Shown: positions 43,101 through 58,100, counted from the first letter of the stretch. The stretch is 64,000 bases of DNA from Pycnococcus provasolii (GCA_049487715.1 CP150570.1:186001-250000), one strand, 5' to 3'. The notes: generated by a model from the letters alone, not told the origin. A program made the numbers and translations.

Positions 43101-46100
43101 GCCTGCACGAGTACGCGCGACTCCGGCGTGGCTTCTGTCGCGCGCGACAGCGCCATGTCGACCGTCACGAACACCGTCGGCGTCGTCGCCGCGGCGGAGA
43201 ACGCAATCACGTCCGGCTTGCGTGCCGCAGCGTACACAGACGTGCGCGCGTGCGAGCCCAGGCAGCCGGGCGCCAGACCCAGCAGCGACTCGCCTGCATG
43301 GAATGCGCGAGGCGCCAGCGGCGACACGGACACAGCCACGCCGGCGCAGTCGGCGCCGGGCGGACCCGGGTCGCCGGGGTACATGCCGAGCACGTTCAGC
43401 ACGTCGCGGAAGTTGACTCCCACAGCCACCACGCGAAGTGTCATGGCGTCCGCGCGATCGGATACGCCCAGCGCGTCGAGCGCGTGCGCCTTGAGGCCCG
43501 TGAAGGCACCGCGAGGCATCGGCTCGAGCTGGAAGCGACGTACCGTCTCGTGCGCCTGTGCGTGTAGCAGTCTCGGTCGGAGCAGCGCGCCCGCGCGAGC
43601 CGCGGCGCCCTGCGCGTCGCCGAGGTCAGCCTTCGTCGTCGTCGGCGCCGTCGCGCCTGCGCTTGCGTCGACGTCGACGCCGCCGCACTGCACCTGCGGC
43701 AGCTCCGCCGCGGCTGTGCGTAATATACCCCACGCTGACGCGAGCGCGACGCCGGGCCACGTGCGCGCGGTGCCGGCTGCTGCACTGACTGCGGCAGGCG
43801 CGTGCGCGCCACGCGTGACGAGCTCGAAGCGGCGTACGCGGAGCATGCTCGCGCACTGCGCAAGCTCAAGCATGCGAACCGACGCGCTCAGCACGCGACA
43901 GTCCGCCGAGGTGAGGCGGTGCGAGATACCAACCACGTCCGTCGCGATCGGCGTACCTGACGCCTTCCTCGGCTGAGCCAAAGCGGGCGCGGAGCCTGTC
44001 GTAAGCACGCGTCCGCCGCGGCTTGCCAAGAGCGCGTCTGACTCGTGCAGGCCCGCCGTCGCCGCGATGGTCCATCGCATCTCGTACAGGCACGTGGCGC
44101 CTGTGACAGGCTGCGTAACCTGCGATCCGCCTGCGGCGGTCGGTCGCGCGCCAATCACACGAGCATCGAGCTGATGGAGGTTCGCGAATGCGCCGCCTTC
44201 GCGATCGACGATCCAGTGGTTGCTGATCGCGGACGCATCGCTCGAAGACACGGCGCGAGCCATGACCCACGCGTGCGTGTCCTGCGATCGACGCGCGATC
44301 GTGTATGCGCCGAGTGCCGCGGGCACGCGCGTCGCCGACTGCTCCGAGCTTGCAGTAGCGGCGTACGCAGCCGCGCTCACCTGCATGGACGCGTCGAGCG
44401 TTGCCGGATGCACGAAGCATCCGCGACGTACGCCGACATCGTCGATCCACAGATGACCAGCCACGACCCCCGCGGCGTCCGAGGATCGACGGATACTCGT
44501 GAGCACGGCGAACGCCGGGCCGTACTGTAGTCCAGACGCCGCGACGCGCTCGTATGCTCCCACCGCGCTAACCGGAGAACTCGCTCCCGCGCGACCTGCA
44601 CTCACGTTCTCCAGCGATGGCACGATCGCCGCGTCGCGCGAAAGGCTGCGATGCTGCGCGTAGATGCCGCGGATGTGAGTCATGCGCGCCGAGGATGAGA
44701 TGCTCACCGCGCTGTTGGCGCACGAAACGCTGCACGCGATCACCACGGACCTAAACGAGGCGTCCGACGGATCGGGAAGCGCGAGCGGCATCGGGATGCT
44801 CACGCCCGTGAGCGCGCACGGCGCCCCGCCGCGCAGCATCGCGCCGAAGGCTGCCGCCGTCTCGAAGAAGCCCGCGCCGGGGAACAGCGCCTGGCCTTGC
44901 ACGCGGTGATCCCAGAGATAAGCGTGCATGTTGCGCCTCAGCGCGACCGCACCCTCCGCCGTGCCGTGAGCGGGCGCCGAAGCGCGACCAACGAGATGGT
45001 GCGGCTTCAGCACGATCCACAGCGACTCCATGCGCCATACGTAGCTCGACGAGTCGGCGGCGACGACGCGCGACGTCGTCGTCGAACTGGACACCTGCTC
45101 GCCGATGACGTGCGCGTTGGTGCCTTGGAACGCGAACGAGCTCACGCCTGAGGCCACGCGCGTCGCGGAATCGCGCGCGAGCTGCGTCGCGGATTTCATG
45201 AAGGCGTACGCGGGCGTAGTGAGTACGCCGATCATGTGCGGGTTGACGGATGTCAGATGCATCACCGGAGCGACCGACGTCGTGCGCAGGTCATGCACCA
45301 CCTGAAGCAAGCCGACTGCGCCCGCGCCTGGCTCCGTGTGGCCGACGGCGGACTTCGCCGCCGACATGACGAGCGGCGATACGCGGCCCTTCGCCTGCAC
45401 AAGCACGGCGAAAGAGCCGCCCACCTCGATCGGGTCGCCGAGCGGCGTACCGGTGCCGTGCATCTGCAGGTTGTGCACGCCGCTTGCCGGCATCGATGCC
45501 GACTGCAGCGCGATACGGATCGCGCGCTGCTGTGACGGGCCGTTCGGCGCGGTGAGTGCGCTCGAGCGCCCATCCTGGTTGACGGACGAGCCGGCAACAT
45601 GCACGATACTATCGTCGTGAGGCATCGCCGCGTCGTGTACTGTCGACATCTGCGTACGAAGCACGCCGCACGACTCTCCGCGAACGTACCCGCTCGCCTT
45701 GGCGTCGAGCGTCTTGCACCGCCCGTCCGAGGCGAGCATGCCAGCACGATTGAACGTCTCAGCGTTCTGTGGAGTTAGCGTGAGGTTGACGCCGCACACG
45801 AGCGCGTCAGTCGACTGACCAGCAGCCATCGTCGTGCGCGCGATGTGCGCGACGACGAGCGACGACGAGCACGCGGTATCAACGCTCACAGACGAGCCTT
45901 GCATGCCGAACGTGTACGACAGACGACCGCATGCGACACTGAGCGCACTTCCCGTGGACATATATGCGGTGATCTGTGGCATGAAGTACGCGGCGATCTG
46001 CCCGTACTCTGCGGCCGATATGCCGACAGCAACCGTCGCGTCGCTGCTACGCAGGTCCGATGCGCCGCCGACCCCGCCGGCGGTGACCTCCCACGCGCGC

Positions 46101-49100
46101 AGAAGAAGCACGCGCTGCTGTCCGTCCATCTGCGAACACTCCGTCGTCGTGAGCCCGAACAGCTGGATGTCGAACTGGTCCGCGTTGCGCAGATAGCTGC
46201 CGAACCGCGGCTTGAGCTCGAGGTCGCTCTCTGGACCTGCCTCGACGTCCCATCTCTCGTGCGGTACTTCGGTGATGGCGTCGACGAAGCCGCTCGACTG
46301 GAACAAGCTCGGAAGCAGGCTAGACACCGCAAGCACAGACATGCGACAAACGCCGTCTGACGAAGCTGCCGCCGATGTCGCGAGGCCTCCTGCCGTCGCG
46401 GCATCGATCTCCTCTGCATCGTCGATGCTGCTCGTGTAGAAGGCGCCATCGATGTAGTCGACCATCGCTGTCACGGACGGATAGTCGAACACCAGCGTGC
46501 CCGGCAGCTCGATGCCTACGGCCGTGTCGATCGCGTTCTTCAGCTCCACGGCGCCGAGCGAGTCGAGACCCGCCTCCATGAGTGGCTGATTTGGATCTAC
46601 ATCAGAACCAAGAATGCCTTCCACGGCAGCCATGACTCTGCTCAATGATGAGATTTGCTGTGATCCAAGATTAAGACGCGTTGTCTGCGTTTTGCTATCT
46701 AAGGATGTCGCTGTATTGTGATCGCTGCTATGAACCACGATATTGATGTCACGCAATAGAGCAGGAGTCACTCGCATATTTTTGACGAAGTTTTCCCAGA
46801 TGAAGGGATTCGCCGTAACAAGTGAACGAGAAGGAGTGGCACAACTGTGCGTTGACGAATCTTGGAGAATACCAAACAGTACTTGCAACCCACGATGCGC
46901 CTCGAGGGCACCCATCCCTCCCTTGACAGCACGGCGTATCACATCATCTGACGCCATACCTCCTCCTGCCCAGGCACCCCATTGGATGCTTCGAACTAAC
47001 ATACCCCTCGCGTCGAAGTGGAATGAAGCCCCATCCAGATTGCCGTTCGCAGCGCTGTAGTTGCTCTGACCTCCTGAGCCAATTAACGCAGCCACTGACG
47101 AAAATAACACAGTATAGGCTCCTGGCACCGTACCAAATGCAAATGTGTTTATGTTGGCCAATCCTTCAACTTTCGGCGCCATCACGCGATTGAATCGCGA
47201 CGCCGTCTGCTTCGCAAGAGCCAAATCCATCAAAACACCCCCTGCGTGCATGATTCCAGTTGTGCCATACTTTCTTTCGTTAAGAGACAATGCATACTGA
47301 GCTTCGCTGCGATTGGCCATGTCACACCGCTGTCCAATGAGCAAGCAGTGCTCGGAGTGCGATCCCAGGCTCGCACCCCTGCCCGAGCGTCCCAGTATCA
47401 CAATCTCCTTTGCGCTTGACACTAGATCCGTCCGAATCAAGTAGCCAAGACTTCCAAATCCGCCGGTGATCAGCACGCTAGGCACCTCGCCGTACGTACC
47501 ACGAGGTACCTGCACCACCACCTTGCCGACGTGCTGCGCGCGCGCCATCACGACGAACGCCTGCCTCGTGCGTCCGACCGTGTGAGACATCGAAGGCAGC
47601 GCACGCACGACGCCGCCACTCAGCGTCGACACGAGCGCGTCGAATGCCGCGCCGAGTACCGGCGGAGGCAGGAAGTCAACAGCCACCAGATGGAAGCTCA
47701 CGTCACAGCGCTCGGCATGCACGCCGCGCGCCGTCCAGATGTCGCGCTTGCCGATCTCCACGAAGCCGCCGCACGCGCCGAGCGCGCTCAGAGATGCCGC
47801 GACCATGCCCGTCGATGTCAGCGAGTTGAGCACGCTCGTCACGCCCTCGCCGCTTGTGAGCGCGTGGATCTCGTCCGCGTACGCCGTGCGGCGCGTGTCG
47901 AGCGCATCGCACACGCCGCGATCGCGAAGCAGGGCGCGCTTGCGCGGTCCGCCCGCCGTGCCTACGACGTGCGCGCCGAGCGTGCGCAGCACCTCGAGCG
48001 CGGCGAGTCCGACTCCGCCGGACGTCGCCTGCACGAGTACGCGCGACTCCGGCGTGGCTTCTGTCGCGCGCGACAGCGCCATGTCGACCGTCACGAACAC
48101 CGTCGGCGTCGTCGCCGCGGCGGAGAACGCAATCACGTCCGGCTTGCGTGCCGCAGCGTGCACAGACGTGCGCGCGTGCGAGCCCAGGCAGCCGGGCGCC
48201 AGACCCAGCAGCGACTCGCCTGCATGGAATGCGCGAGGCGCCAGCGGCGACACGGACACAGCCACGCCGGCGCAGTCGGCGCCGGGCGGACCCGGGTCGC
48301 CGGGGTACATGCCGAGCACGTTCAGCACGTCGCGGAAGTTGACTCCCACAGCCACCACGCGCAGCGTGAAGATATCAGCATGCTGGGCCAATGAATCATT
48401 TGCGAGCGTGAGATGTGAACTGACTGCCACTATGGAGCTGATTGCACCCCGAGGCTGCGGAACAATGCTGAACGCGTTCTTAACTTCGAATGTTTCGGAG
48501 CTGGGATGCATTCGAGGAACCTCAACAATACTGCCGATTGTTTTTGTGCCATAGTCTTCCGACTCGATTCTGCGAGGTTGTATATCGCGGAAAGATGTCG
48601 TGGGGAGCAGATGACTGCTCTGGTGAACATCGTTGGATGTGAATCCAGGCAAGATATGCCCCTCCTGCAGAGCAGTCCGCGATAGCGCCAGTACAGCACT
48701 AGCTCGTGGGTCCGTACATGCAAATGGAATGCTATGGCCACCTTGAACACCCATCCTCGTATGAATGGTCTGCGTATGGAGATTAGACTGGAACACGCTC
48801 GCAGCTGAAAGGATGCATCGTCTCGTCTCAAGAAGGGGATACAACGCAAGCAGAATACCTCCAGATTCAAATGCCTTCAGGTGGATCATTGCCGGCGAAA
48901 CGTCGGTGTAGTCATTCCCACGAGAATGAAGAGCAGGCGCGTAGTCGGATGAAGCTTGCCAGTGGATCCTGTATGTGTACTGAGCAGACTCTGCTGCCTG
49001 CAAGGTCTGAACATTCATCTCTGTCTTGGTGTGTCCACCACCCACCACACGCGTTTCCAGGTCTTCCACGAAAGCGCTTGCACCAAGTGCGTGGCAGCTA

Positions 49101-52100
49101 AATGTAGACCCGCTTCCTTCATCAGCACTCGTTAGTGCCGCCGACGCAGTAACTGTATCTGTCGTGCAGCGACGAGTCACGCGGAAGGCTTTCAAGCCTG
49201 CGGGAATGCGCGTGACAGAGTCCGTGGACTGAGTTGCTCCAGCTGCGGCTGCTAGAAGATGGATGGCACCATCCATGGCTGCCGGGTGCGCGAAGTACCC
49301 ATCGCCGTGTGCTCGTGGACCCACCCATGCGGTACCAAGAATGCACTGACTGATACGACGAAGGGACTGAAGTACTTGAAAGGCTGGTCCGTACTCGAGA
49401 CCAGACCGTCGCATGCTTGGATATGCAAAGGCAGCATCGAGGATAAGTTGAACTTCGCCATCCTTGCCGACGCGAGCCTTTGGACTTGGGATCGGAAATG
49501 CGCGCGCAGTCTCTGCGCTCGAATCATGAGGTACTACCACTGCCATAAGAGATTTCGCTTGTGTTGACCCCCTGGCGCTGGAAACAATGCCAGAGCAGGT
49601 TGTCTGATCTCTAGTATTGCGGATGTGCCAATGGAAAGATCGCGTAAGCGTGTAGCATGCCATCTCGTGACTTGCTTTCCCAAGATCCGCCGGTAACATC
49701 AGCGGTGCCGGAAGGACGGCGTTTGCGATGAGACTTCGCGCGTCATCATCATCGGTGCGCGATGGATGCAGGCTCCGCAGGGACGAGAACGCCATCTCAA
49801 AGGATGCGGTGGCTGGCAGGATGGACTTGCCCGACACCTGATGGTCCCAGAGATAGGACAGTGCAGGCGTACGACGAATATTGATGCCCTCAACGCGCAG
49901 AATTGTCGATGTGTCTGCCACACTTACAGCTCGAGCCGTCTGCAGTAGTACGTGGCCTTGTACGTGCGCGTACGCGCGCATTTTCACGGCAGCACTGCGC
50001 AGAAGAAGAGTAGCTCGCGACGACCCACATTCCGGAACTGCGGTGGGATTTTGGAGAACAGCGTGTGCATTGCATCCGCTCATGCCAAATGAGCTGCAGC
50101 TTGCAAGTGTGCTCGAGGGATCGGAATCGGTGTTCTGAGCGGCACCTGCAGCCATGGGAATCACGGTGTATCGCGATGTCGAAGAAAGGGCGGTGGAAAC
50201 ATACGAGTTCACAGATCGGAGGTGGAGCACAGGAGGCACCGCAGCGCCAGACAGGTAATTCGCGGCAAATATGAGCGTCGCAATGCCAGCGGTACCCTCC
50301 GTGTGACCTTGCATCGTCTTAACCGCTCCAACCACGAGCGGTTGCACAGAGGAGCTATTAGATCGTCCAGGTGATCGAATTGCACTCCCGAGCACCTTAA
50401 GTGCTCCGCGCGTCTCAATCGGGTCACCGAGCGCGGTTCCAGTTCCATGCGCAGAAAGCATATCCACTGGTCGCGTCGTGTCGGCGTCGATGAGCGCGCG
50501 GCGAATCAGCGCCTCCTGCGAAGGACCATGAGGCGCTGTCAGGGCGCTTGAACGCCCATCTTGATTTGCACACGATCCAGCAATGATGAATGCGGCCGAA
50601 TGCGGCCGTTGCGGGTCATTATCCGCGGCGAGGAATCCAGATTGCATCGCAACCACGGCAAAGCCCTCGCCTCGCCCGTAGCCATCACCACTTGCATCGA
50701 ACGTTTTGCAGCGGCCATCAGAGGACAGAGCGCCGAGCGATGACATGGCGATGAATGTCTCCGCAGTGAGCATGATCTGAGTGCCAGCTCCAATCGACGC
50801 CACCGTGCCGTCCCGGCGCATGTACGGTTGTCCGTGCTTTGCCAAATGACACGCAACAAGCGAGGACGAGCAGGCGGTATCCATGATAACACACGGTCCG
50901 TTAAAGGCGTAGACGTATGAGACCCTACCGACTAGGAAAGACAGTCCGTTGCCTGTTCCCACGTAGGAAGAAAGACTGCCAACGTAGCGTTTTATCACGT
51001 CGAGGTACTCGGTCCACATACAGCCTACATACACGGATGTATTGGTATCGGTGTACATGTCGACAAAACTCACATCCTTCTCAGACGATCCTCCATCTAA
51101 CACCCTCGTGTCGCAAACATCAAGGCTCTCGTGCACAAGCTCGAGCAGATGCCTTTGCTGAGGATCCATGAGAGCACATTCTGCGTGCGAAACCTTGAAG
51201 ATTGCTGCATCGAACACCTCGATTTCAGGTAGGAAGACAGCGTGCAATGTGGAAGAGCGCGACTTATTTGAGCTGCTGAGAGACGGATCGAACACTTCGT
51301 CCACGTCGCAGCGACTGAACGGAACCAGGCCATGGAATGAAGTACCCGATACACTTTCCTTCAGCATCTGCTCGCAAGTTCGCCCGCTTGGGAACGATGT
51401 TGAGGAACCGAAGACGTGCGCGAAATTCATTGATGCGTTGTCGGCCATCATGCCAGATAGGTCCATGAAAGCAGGGCGAGATGATTGCATTCTAGGGTCA
51501 TCAAGGAACATTGCGTCGCTGTCATCATCGTCGCCTTCTCCAAGCTTGAGCTCATCGAACAAATAGCTCGCAAGTGCTTTGGCTGTCGGGTGATCGAAAA
51601 CAACGGTTGCAGGAAGTTCCAGGCCATAGCTATTAGACAGAGCATTTCGCAATTCAGTCGTCATCAACGAATCAAGTCCCGACTCCATCATCGGTTCGTG
51701 GGCTTGGATTGTCGACGATCCAATCAAGCGCCGAAGAACGTCAAGCACCTCATCGGTTAAAATCTCGAGAGTCTGCGCCGGCGCAATCGATTTCTTTGAC
51801 TCATCCATAGCGACGATATCTGTACTTCCGTGACGCTCACGTTTCGTCGGAAACGCAGATTTGGATCGACGGATCGTGCCTTTAAATGTCCTAACCTCGT
51901 TATCAGCTGGCTCCACCGCCTCAGCCGCAGTCGTTGGCATATTCACAAAGTCAGAAACCAAAAGCGGAACGATGGGACTCTGCGCGAGGAACCGTGACCA
52001 GTCGAACGGGTTCGCTGTCACGACTGCGTGACCGCTAAGCTGCTTCAGCATGTGATGTAGCGCGCTCAGACCGTGGTCCTCGTCTAGCGAGCCCATGCCC

Positions 52101-55100
52101 ATGCGCTCGAGTCGAAGCGCCGTAGAGCGATCCTGCGATGCCATGCCGCCGCCGCTCCACGCGCCCCACTGGGCGCTCGTCGAAGCCACGCCGCTCGTCA
52201 GGCTGTGATGCGCGAAGCTGTCGAGCGCGGCATTCGCAGAGACGTAGTTCGCCTGCCCGCCGTTACCGAGCAGCGACGCGATCGACGAAAACAACACCGA
52301 CGTGTCTACCGCGTGAGCCGCCAGCGACGCGCGCAGGTGCGCTGCGCCGCACACCTTCGGCGCGTGCACGGCCATTGTGCGTGACGCGGACTGGTTCAGC
52401 AGCATCGCATCGCGTAGCACGCCGCCGGCGTGCAGCACGCCCGTGGTGGGCGGATGCGTGCTCGCGCACACAACCCACCGCGCCTCAGACGCCTGCGAGA
52501 CGTCGCAGCGCGCGAGCTGCACCATGCACCGTCCCGCCGACGCCGCCGTCGCCGTCGCGTCTCGCGCGCGTCCGCTGCGGCTGACGAGCCACTCGTGCGC
52601 CGCGCCGTACTCGCGCAGCCAACCCGCCATCATCAGGCCGAGCATGCCGAGTCCGCCCGTCACGAGCCATGAGCCGTCGACACGGACTTGCGCGACAGAT
52701 GGCACCTGCACCACCACCTTGCCGACGTGCTGCGCGCGCGCCATCACGACGAACGCCTGTCTCGTGCTTCCGACCGTGTGAGACATCGAAGGCAGCGCAC
52801 GCACGACGCCGCCACTCAGCGTCGACACGAGCGCGTCGAATGCCGCGCCGAGTACCGGCGGAGGCAGGAAGTCCACAGCCACCAGCTGGAAGCTCACGTC
52901 ACAGCGCTCGGCATGCACGCCGCGCGCCGTCCAGATGTCGCGCTTGCCGATCTCCACGAAGCCGCCGCACGCGCCGAGCGCGCTCAGAGATGCCGCGACC
53001 ATGCCCGTCGATGTCAGCGAGTTGAGCACGCTCGTCACGCCCTCGCCCCTTGTGAGCGCGTGGATCTCGTCCGCGTACGCCGTGCGGCGCGTGTCGAGAG
53101 CATCGCACACGCCGCGATCGCGAAGCAGGGCGCGCTTGCGCGGTCCGCCCGCCGTGCCTACGACGTGCGCGCCGAGCGTGCGCAGCACCTCGAGCGCGGC
53201 GAGTCCGACTCCGCCGGACGTCGCCTGCACGAGTACGCGCGACTCCGGCGTGGCTTCTGTCGCGCGCGACAGCGCCATGTCGACCGTCACGAACACCGTC
53301 GGCGTCGTCGCCGCGGCGGAGAACGCAATCACGTCCGGCTTGCGTGCCGCAGCGTACACAGACGTGCGCGCGTGCGAGCCCAGGCAGCCGGGCGCCAGAC
53401 CCAGCAGCGACTCGCCTGCATGGAATGCGCGAGGCGCCAGCGGCGACACGGACACAGCCACGCCGGCGCAGTCGGCGCCGGGCGGACCCGGGTCGCCGGG
53501 GTACATGCCGAGCACGTTCAGCACGTCGCGGAAGTTGACTCCCACAGCCACCACGCGCAGTGTCATGGCGTCCGCGCGATCGGATGCGCCAAGCGTGTCG
53601 AGCGCGTGCGCCTTGAGGCCCGTGAAGGCACCGCGAGGCATCGGCTCGAGCTGGAAGCGACGTACCGTCTCGTGCGCCTGTGCGTGTAGCAGTCTCGGTC
53701 GGAGCAGCGCGCCCGCGCGAGCCGCGGCGCCCTGCGCGTCGCCGAGGTCAGCCTTCGTCGTCGTCGGCGCCGTCGCGCCTGCGCTTGCGTCGACGTCGAC
53801 GCCGCCGCACTGCACCTGCGGCAGCTCCGCTGCGGCTGTGCGTAGTACACCCCACGCTGACGCGAGCGCGACGCCGGGCCACGTGCGCGCGGTGCCGGCT
53901 GCTGCACTGACTGCGGCAGGCGCGTGCGCGCCTCTCGTGATGAGGCGAAGCAGTGCCATTCTCATTGCCGTACTGCTTTGTGCTATGTTGAGCATTTGCA
54001 TGCTGGTATGCACGGTGGTCGCTTGTGAAGCACTCTGCAGGTCGATGGCTTGATGCCTTGTCGCGTCGTACATGCTGTCCGTGTCACGAACAGATGAAGT
54101 TGTGCACGTGATGCGACTGGTTGAACTGGTGGTACATCGTGTCGAGTTTTCGCCGAGCGTGCACTCAATTGTCCAGGATGTTTCGTACAGGCACGATGTG
54201 TCAAGAGCTGACTTTGGCGCTTTGTGGACAATGCTGGCTCGCTGCGTGCTTCGTACGGCGGTGGTGATGAGACCGCGTAGAGAAGACAGATTGGTCATCG
54301 AAGCATCTGGTACGTACAGACTGTGATCACTAGCGCCATCTGATGAGAGCGGGCATGCAGCATACCCGATTAGCTGCGACATTCCTCTCGGTGCACTCCC
54401 ACTAACATGAAGCGCCTGAATGCCCGTTGGAATACGTGTTGTTGTGGACATGTCGTCATCCTTCGTCGCGCCATGGGTGCGGCATGCTGCAGCAAGTTGC
54501 ATAGAGCCATCAAGGCATGTCGGGTGAAGAATCCATCCATTGCGTGATGCTAGAACATCGCCCAAATGAATGTAAGCATAGGCGTGCTGCTCGTCGCGTA
54601 GCCTTCGCGAATACAGAGCTCCATTAATGACTTGGAACGCCCGACCATACATGAGACCGCTTTCGTTGAGCCCTTGGTACAGCATGGTGGCATCTCCGGC
54701 AACCTCACAACTCACCGCTCGTGAAACTTCCCATGACGACGAGCGCTTGCCGCGTGTCTGTGATGACACTTCAGGAGGAAGTTGCGTCGCCATAGTATGA
54801 GTGCGGGAGCTGTATCCGGCGACATGGTTCATGCCACTCCCTTCAGAAGATGAGAGGTTGAATGATCCATCACGCAGCAAAATGCGCATTGCAAGCGTCT
54901 GCTGCTTGCGTCTAGGATCATGCAGACTGGCGAGAATCATCGGAGCGTTGATTGAAATTCCACCTAGGATGCGGTGACCTGGCTCTTCGCTGATGTCCAT
55001 TGTTCGGCTTGCCTGAAGTGCGAACTCCATAAAGCCAGCACCAGGGAATATGACAGAGTCGTTCACCACGTGGTCGTGCATGAAGGATAGTCGCCCCATG

Positions 55101-58100
55101 CCTGGGGCTGTGCACTGCATGCTGAATGATGCATCTCGCTTCATTTCAGACGAAGGATACATAATGCAAGGGAGGGGCACAACCCATGGAGTTTCCTGAT
55201 GAAGCACTCTTGAGTACGCTCTGGATAGACTCGTGCATGACGCACTCGACAGGGCGGTCCTTTCAACAGCCGACATTTGCACGTGTGCGTTTGTACCTTG
55301 GAAGGCAAATGCGCTCACACCGAAGCACTGCTCCACCACGCGACCAGCTCCATTACTGCACTGCTGCTTCGGCATCGTGCACGGCCGGTCACCTCTCGCG
55401 ACGGATGAGGAAAGCAACGTGCATATGTGTGCATTCACCGAAACCAGATGGAGCACAGGTGGAGTTGATTGCTCCGACATGGTCAGGCACGCACGAACCA
55501 AGCCAATGATGCCCGCTGATGGTTCGCCGTGACCAACGGCAGACTTTGCAGCATGCAGTGACAAAGTACGCCCCTTGTCGTTGCCAAGCTTTGCAAGAGC
55601 ATCAAGGCCGGCGCCAACCTCAATTGGATCTCCGAGAGGCGTACCGGTCCCGTGCATCTGCAGGCCAGCAACCTTGCTTGAATCGTGGCGGCTATCGCGC
55701 AGGCATGACAAGATCACGTCTTGCTGACTTGGTCCATTTGGCGCTGTCAGTGAGCTGGATCTACCGTCTTGGTTCACTGCAGATCCCGTCGTCCCCGTTG
55801 CCGTCTTCGCTGCCTCATGTATCACGATGGAGGATCTGCAATCATCTCCGTCATCATGCGCAGCAGCACCGACTGTCAACAAGATCATGCCGCAGCCCTC
55901 CGCGCGAACGTAACCATCAGCGCGGCTATCCAGAGCCTTGCAACGACCGTCTGAGGCCAGCATACCAGCCTTCTGGAACATGACAGATGGATCGCTGGTG
56001 AGGATCAGATTCACGCCAGCTGTGACTGCGCCGTCTCCGTGTGTGGAGAGTGGATCGCTCGAGGGTCTACCGTAGGTGCGCAGTGTCTCCTTGCCAACGT
56101 GAGTGGCAACGAGTGAGCTCGAACATGCAGTATCAGTGCTCAAGCACGTCCCCTTGAGTCCGTAGAAGTATGCAAGTCGACCTGACGCGACGCTCAGATT
56201 TGAGCCAGTCGCGGTAAATGCGCCTGGTGGCATCTTGTACGTCTTGGCCAGATTTCCGTACTCAGGATTGGACACACCAACAAATATGTGCCATACCACC
56301 GACGACTTATTGTTCATCAATCCGATTGGGGAAGACGAACTTGGTCCCTTGATCTCATCTGAGCAATTCGCAAGACTGCGTAGGAGAAGCCTCTGTTGGC
56401 CATCCATGAGCCTTGCCTCACTTTCAGAGCATCCACTCCCACGAATGTCGATTTGTGAGGCACCTTCTACGAAGTAGCTGAATCGCGGGGGTGCTGATCG
56501 CACATCAGCATCCCAGCGATCTAGCGGAACCACGGATATGCCATCACGTACGAGATGTGAGCTGGAAAAGGGATCAGTCGCCGTCAAGCTTGCCACCGCC
56601 AACATGCCTGATGAAGCACTGAAATTGCCCTCAACTCGGGTGTCCATCATACCCGCAGCATAGTCCTCCTCCTCCTCAACGATTGAAGCACCCAAAATGC
56701 TCGCTACGTATGAAACAATAGCCGTAATCGTCGGATAGTCAAACACCAACGTTCCAGGAAGATCAACACCCACACTCGTCTCCAAGCTGTTACGGAATTC
56801 TACTGCACTCAGCGAGTCTATGCCGGAGTCCATCAACGGCTCATCCGCTCCGACGATCGTGCCAGTTGCACTGATAACAGCGCCCTCGACCTTCTTTTGC
56901 ACTTCTTCCAAAGATGCCATGGATTGCACAAGCTTGGTACGGTACATCTCGTCCTTTGACGGAGCTGTTTTCTTCCCAGCATCACCAATATGATCGCCAG
57001 AACTACCACTCAAGTCAAACACGCAAACCAAGGAAAGGAACGAAGGCACTGCAGGTATCTGCGCGAGGAACCGCGACCAGTCGAACGGGTTCGCTGTCAC
57101 GACTGCGTGACCGCTAAGCTGCTTCAGCATGTGATGCAGCGCGCTCAGACCGTGATCCTCGTCTAGCGAGCCCATGCCCATGCGCTCGAGTCGAAGTGCC
57201 GTAGAGCGATCCTGCGATGCCATGCCGCCGCCGCTCCACGCGCCCCACTGGGCGCTCGTCGAAGCCACGCCGCTCGTCAGGCTGTGATGCGCGAAGCTGT
57301 CGAGCGCGGCATTCGCAGAGACGTAGTTCGCCTGCCCGCCGTTACCGAGCAGCGACGCGATTGACGAAAACAACACCGACGTGTCTACCGCGTGAGCCGC
57401 CAGCGACGCGCGCAGGTGCGCTGCGCCGCACACCTTCGGCGCGTGCACGGCCATTGTGCGTGACGCGGACTGGTTCAGCAGCATCGCATCGCGTAGCACG
57501 CCGCCGGCGTGCAGCACGCCCGTGGTGGGCGGATGCGTGCTCGCGCACACGACCCACCGCGCCTCAGACGCCTGCGAGACGTCGCAGCGCGCGAGCTGCA
57601 CCATGCACCGTCCCGCCGACGCCGCCGTCGCCGTCGCGTCTCGCGCGCGTCCGCTGCGGCTGACGAGCCACTCGTGCGCCGCGCCGTACTCGCGCAGCCA
57701 ACCCGCCATCATCAGGCCGAGCATGCCGAGTCCGCCCGTCACGAGCCATGAGCCGTCGACACGGACTTGCGCGACAGATGGCACCTGCACCACCACCTTG
57801 CCGACGTGCTGCGCGCGCGCCATCACGACGAACGCCTGTCTCGTGCGTCCGACCGTGTGAGACATCGAGGGCAGCGCACGCACGACGCCGCCACTCAGCG
57901 TCGACACGAGCGCGTCGAATGCCGCGCCGAGTACCGGCGGAGGCAGGAAGTCAACAGCCACCAGATGGAAGCTCACGTCACAGCGCTCGGCATGCACGCC
58001 GCGCGCCGTCCAGATGTCGCGCTTGCCGATCTCCACGAAGCCGCCGCACGCGCCGAGCGCGCTCAGAGATGCCGCGACCATGCCCGTCGATGTCAGCGAG

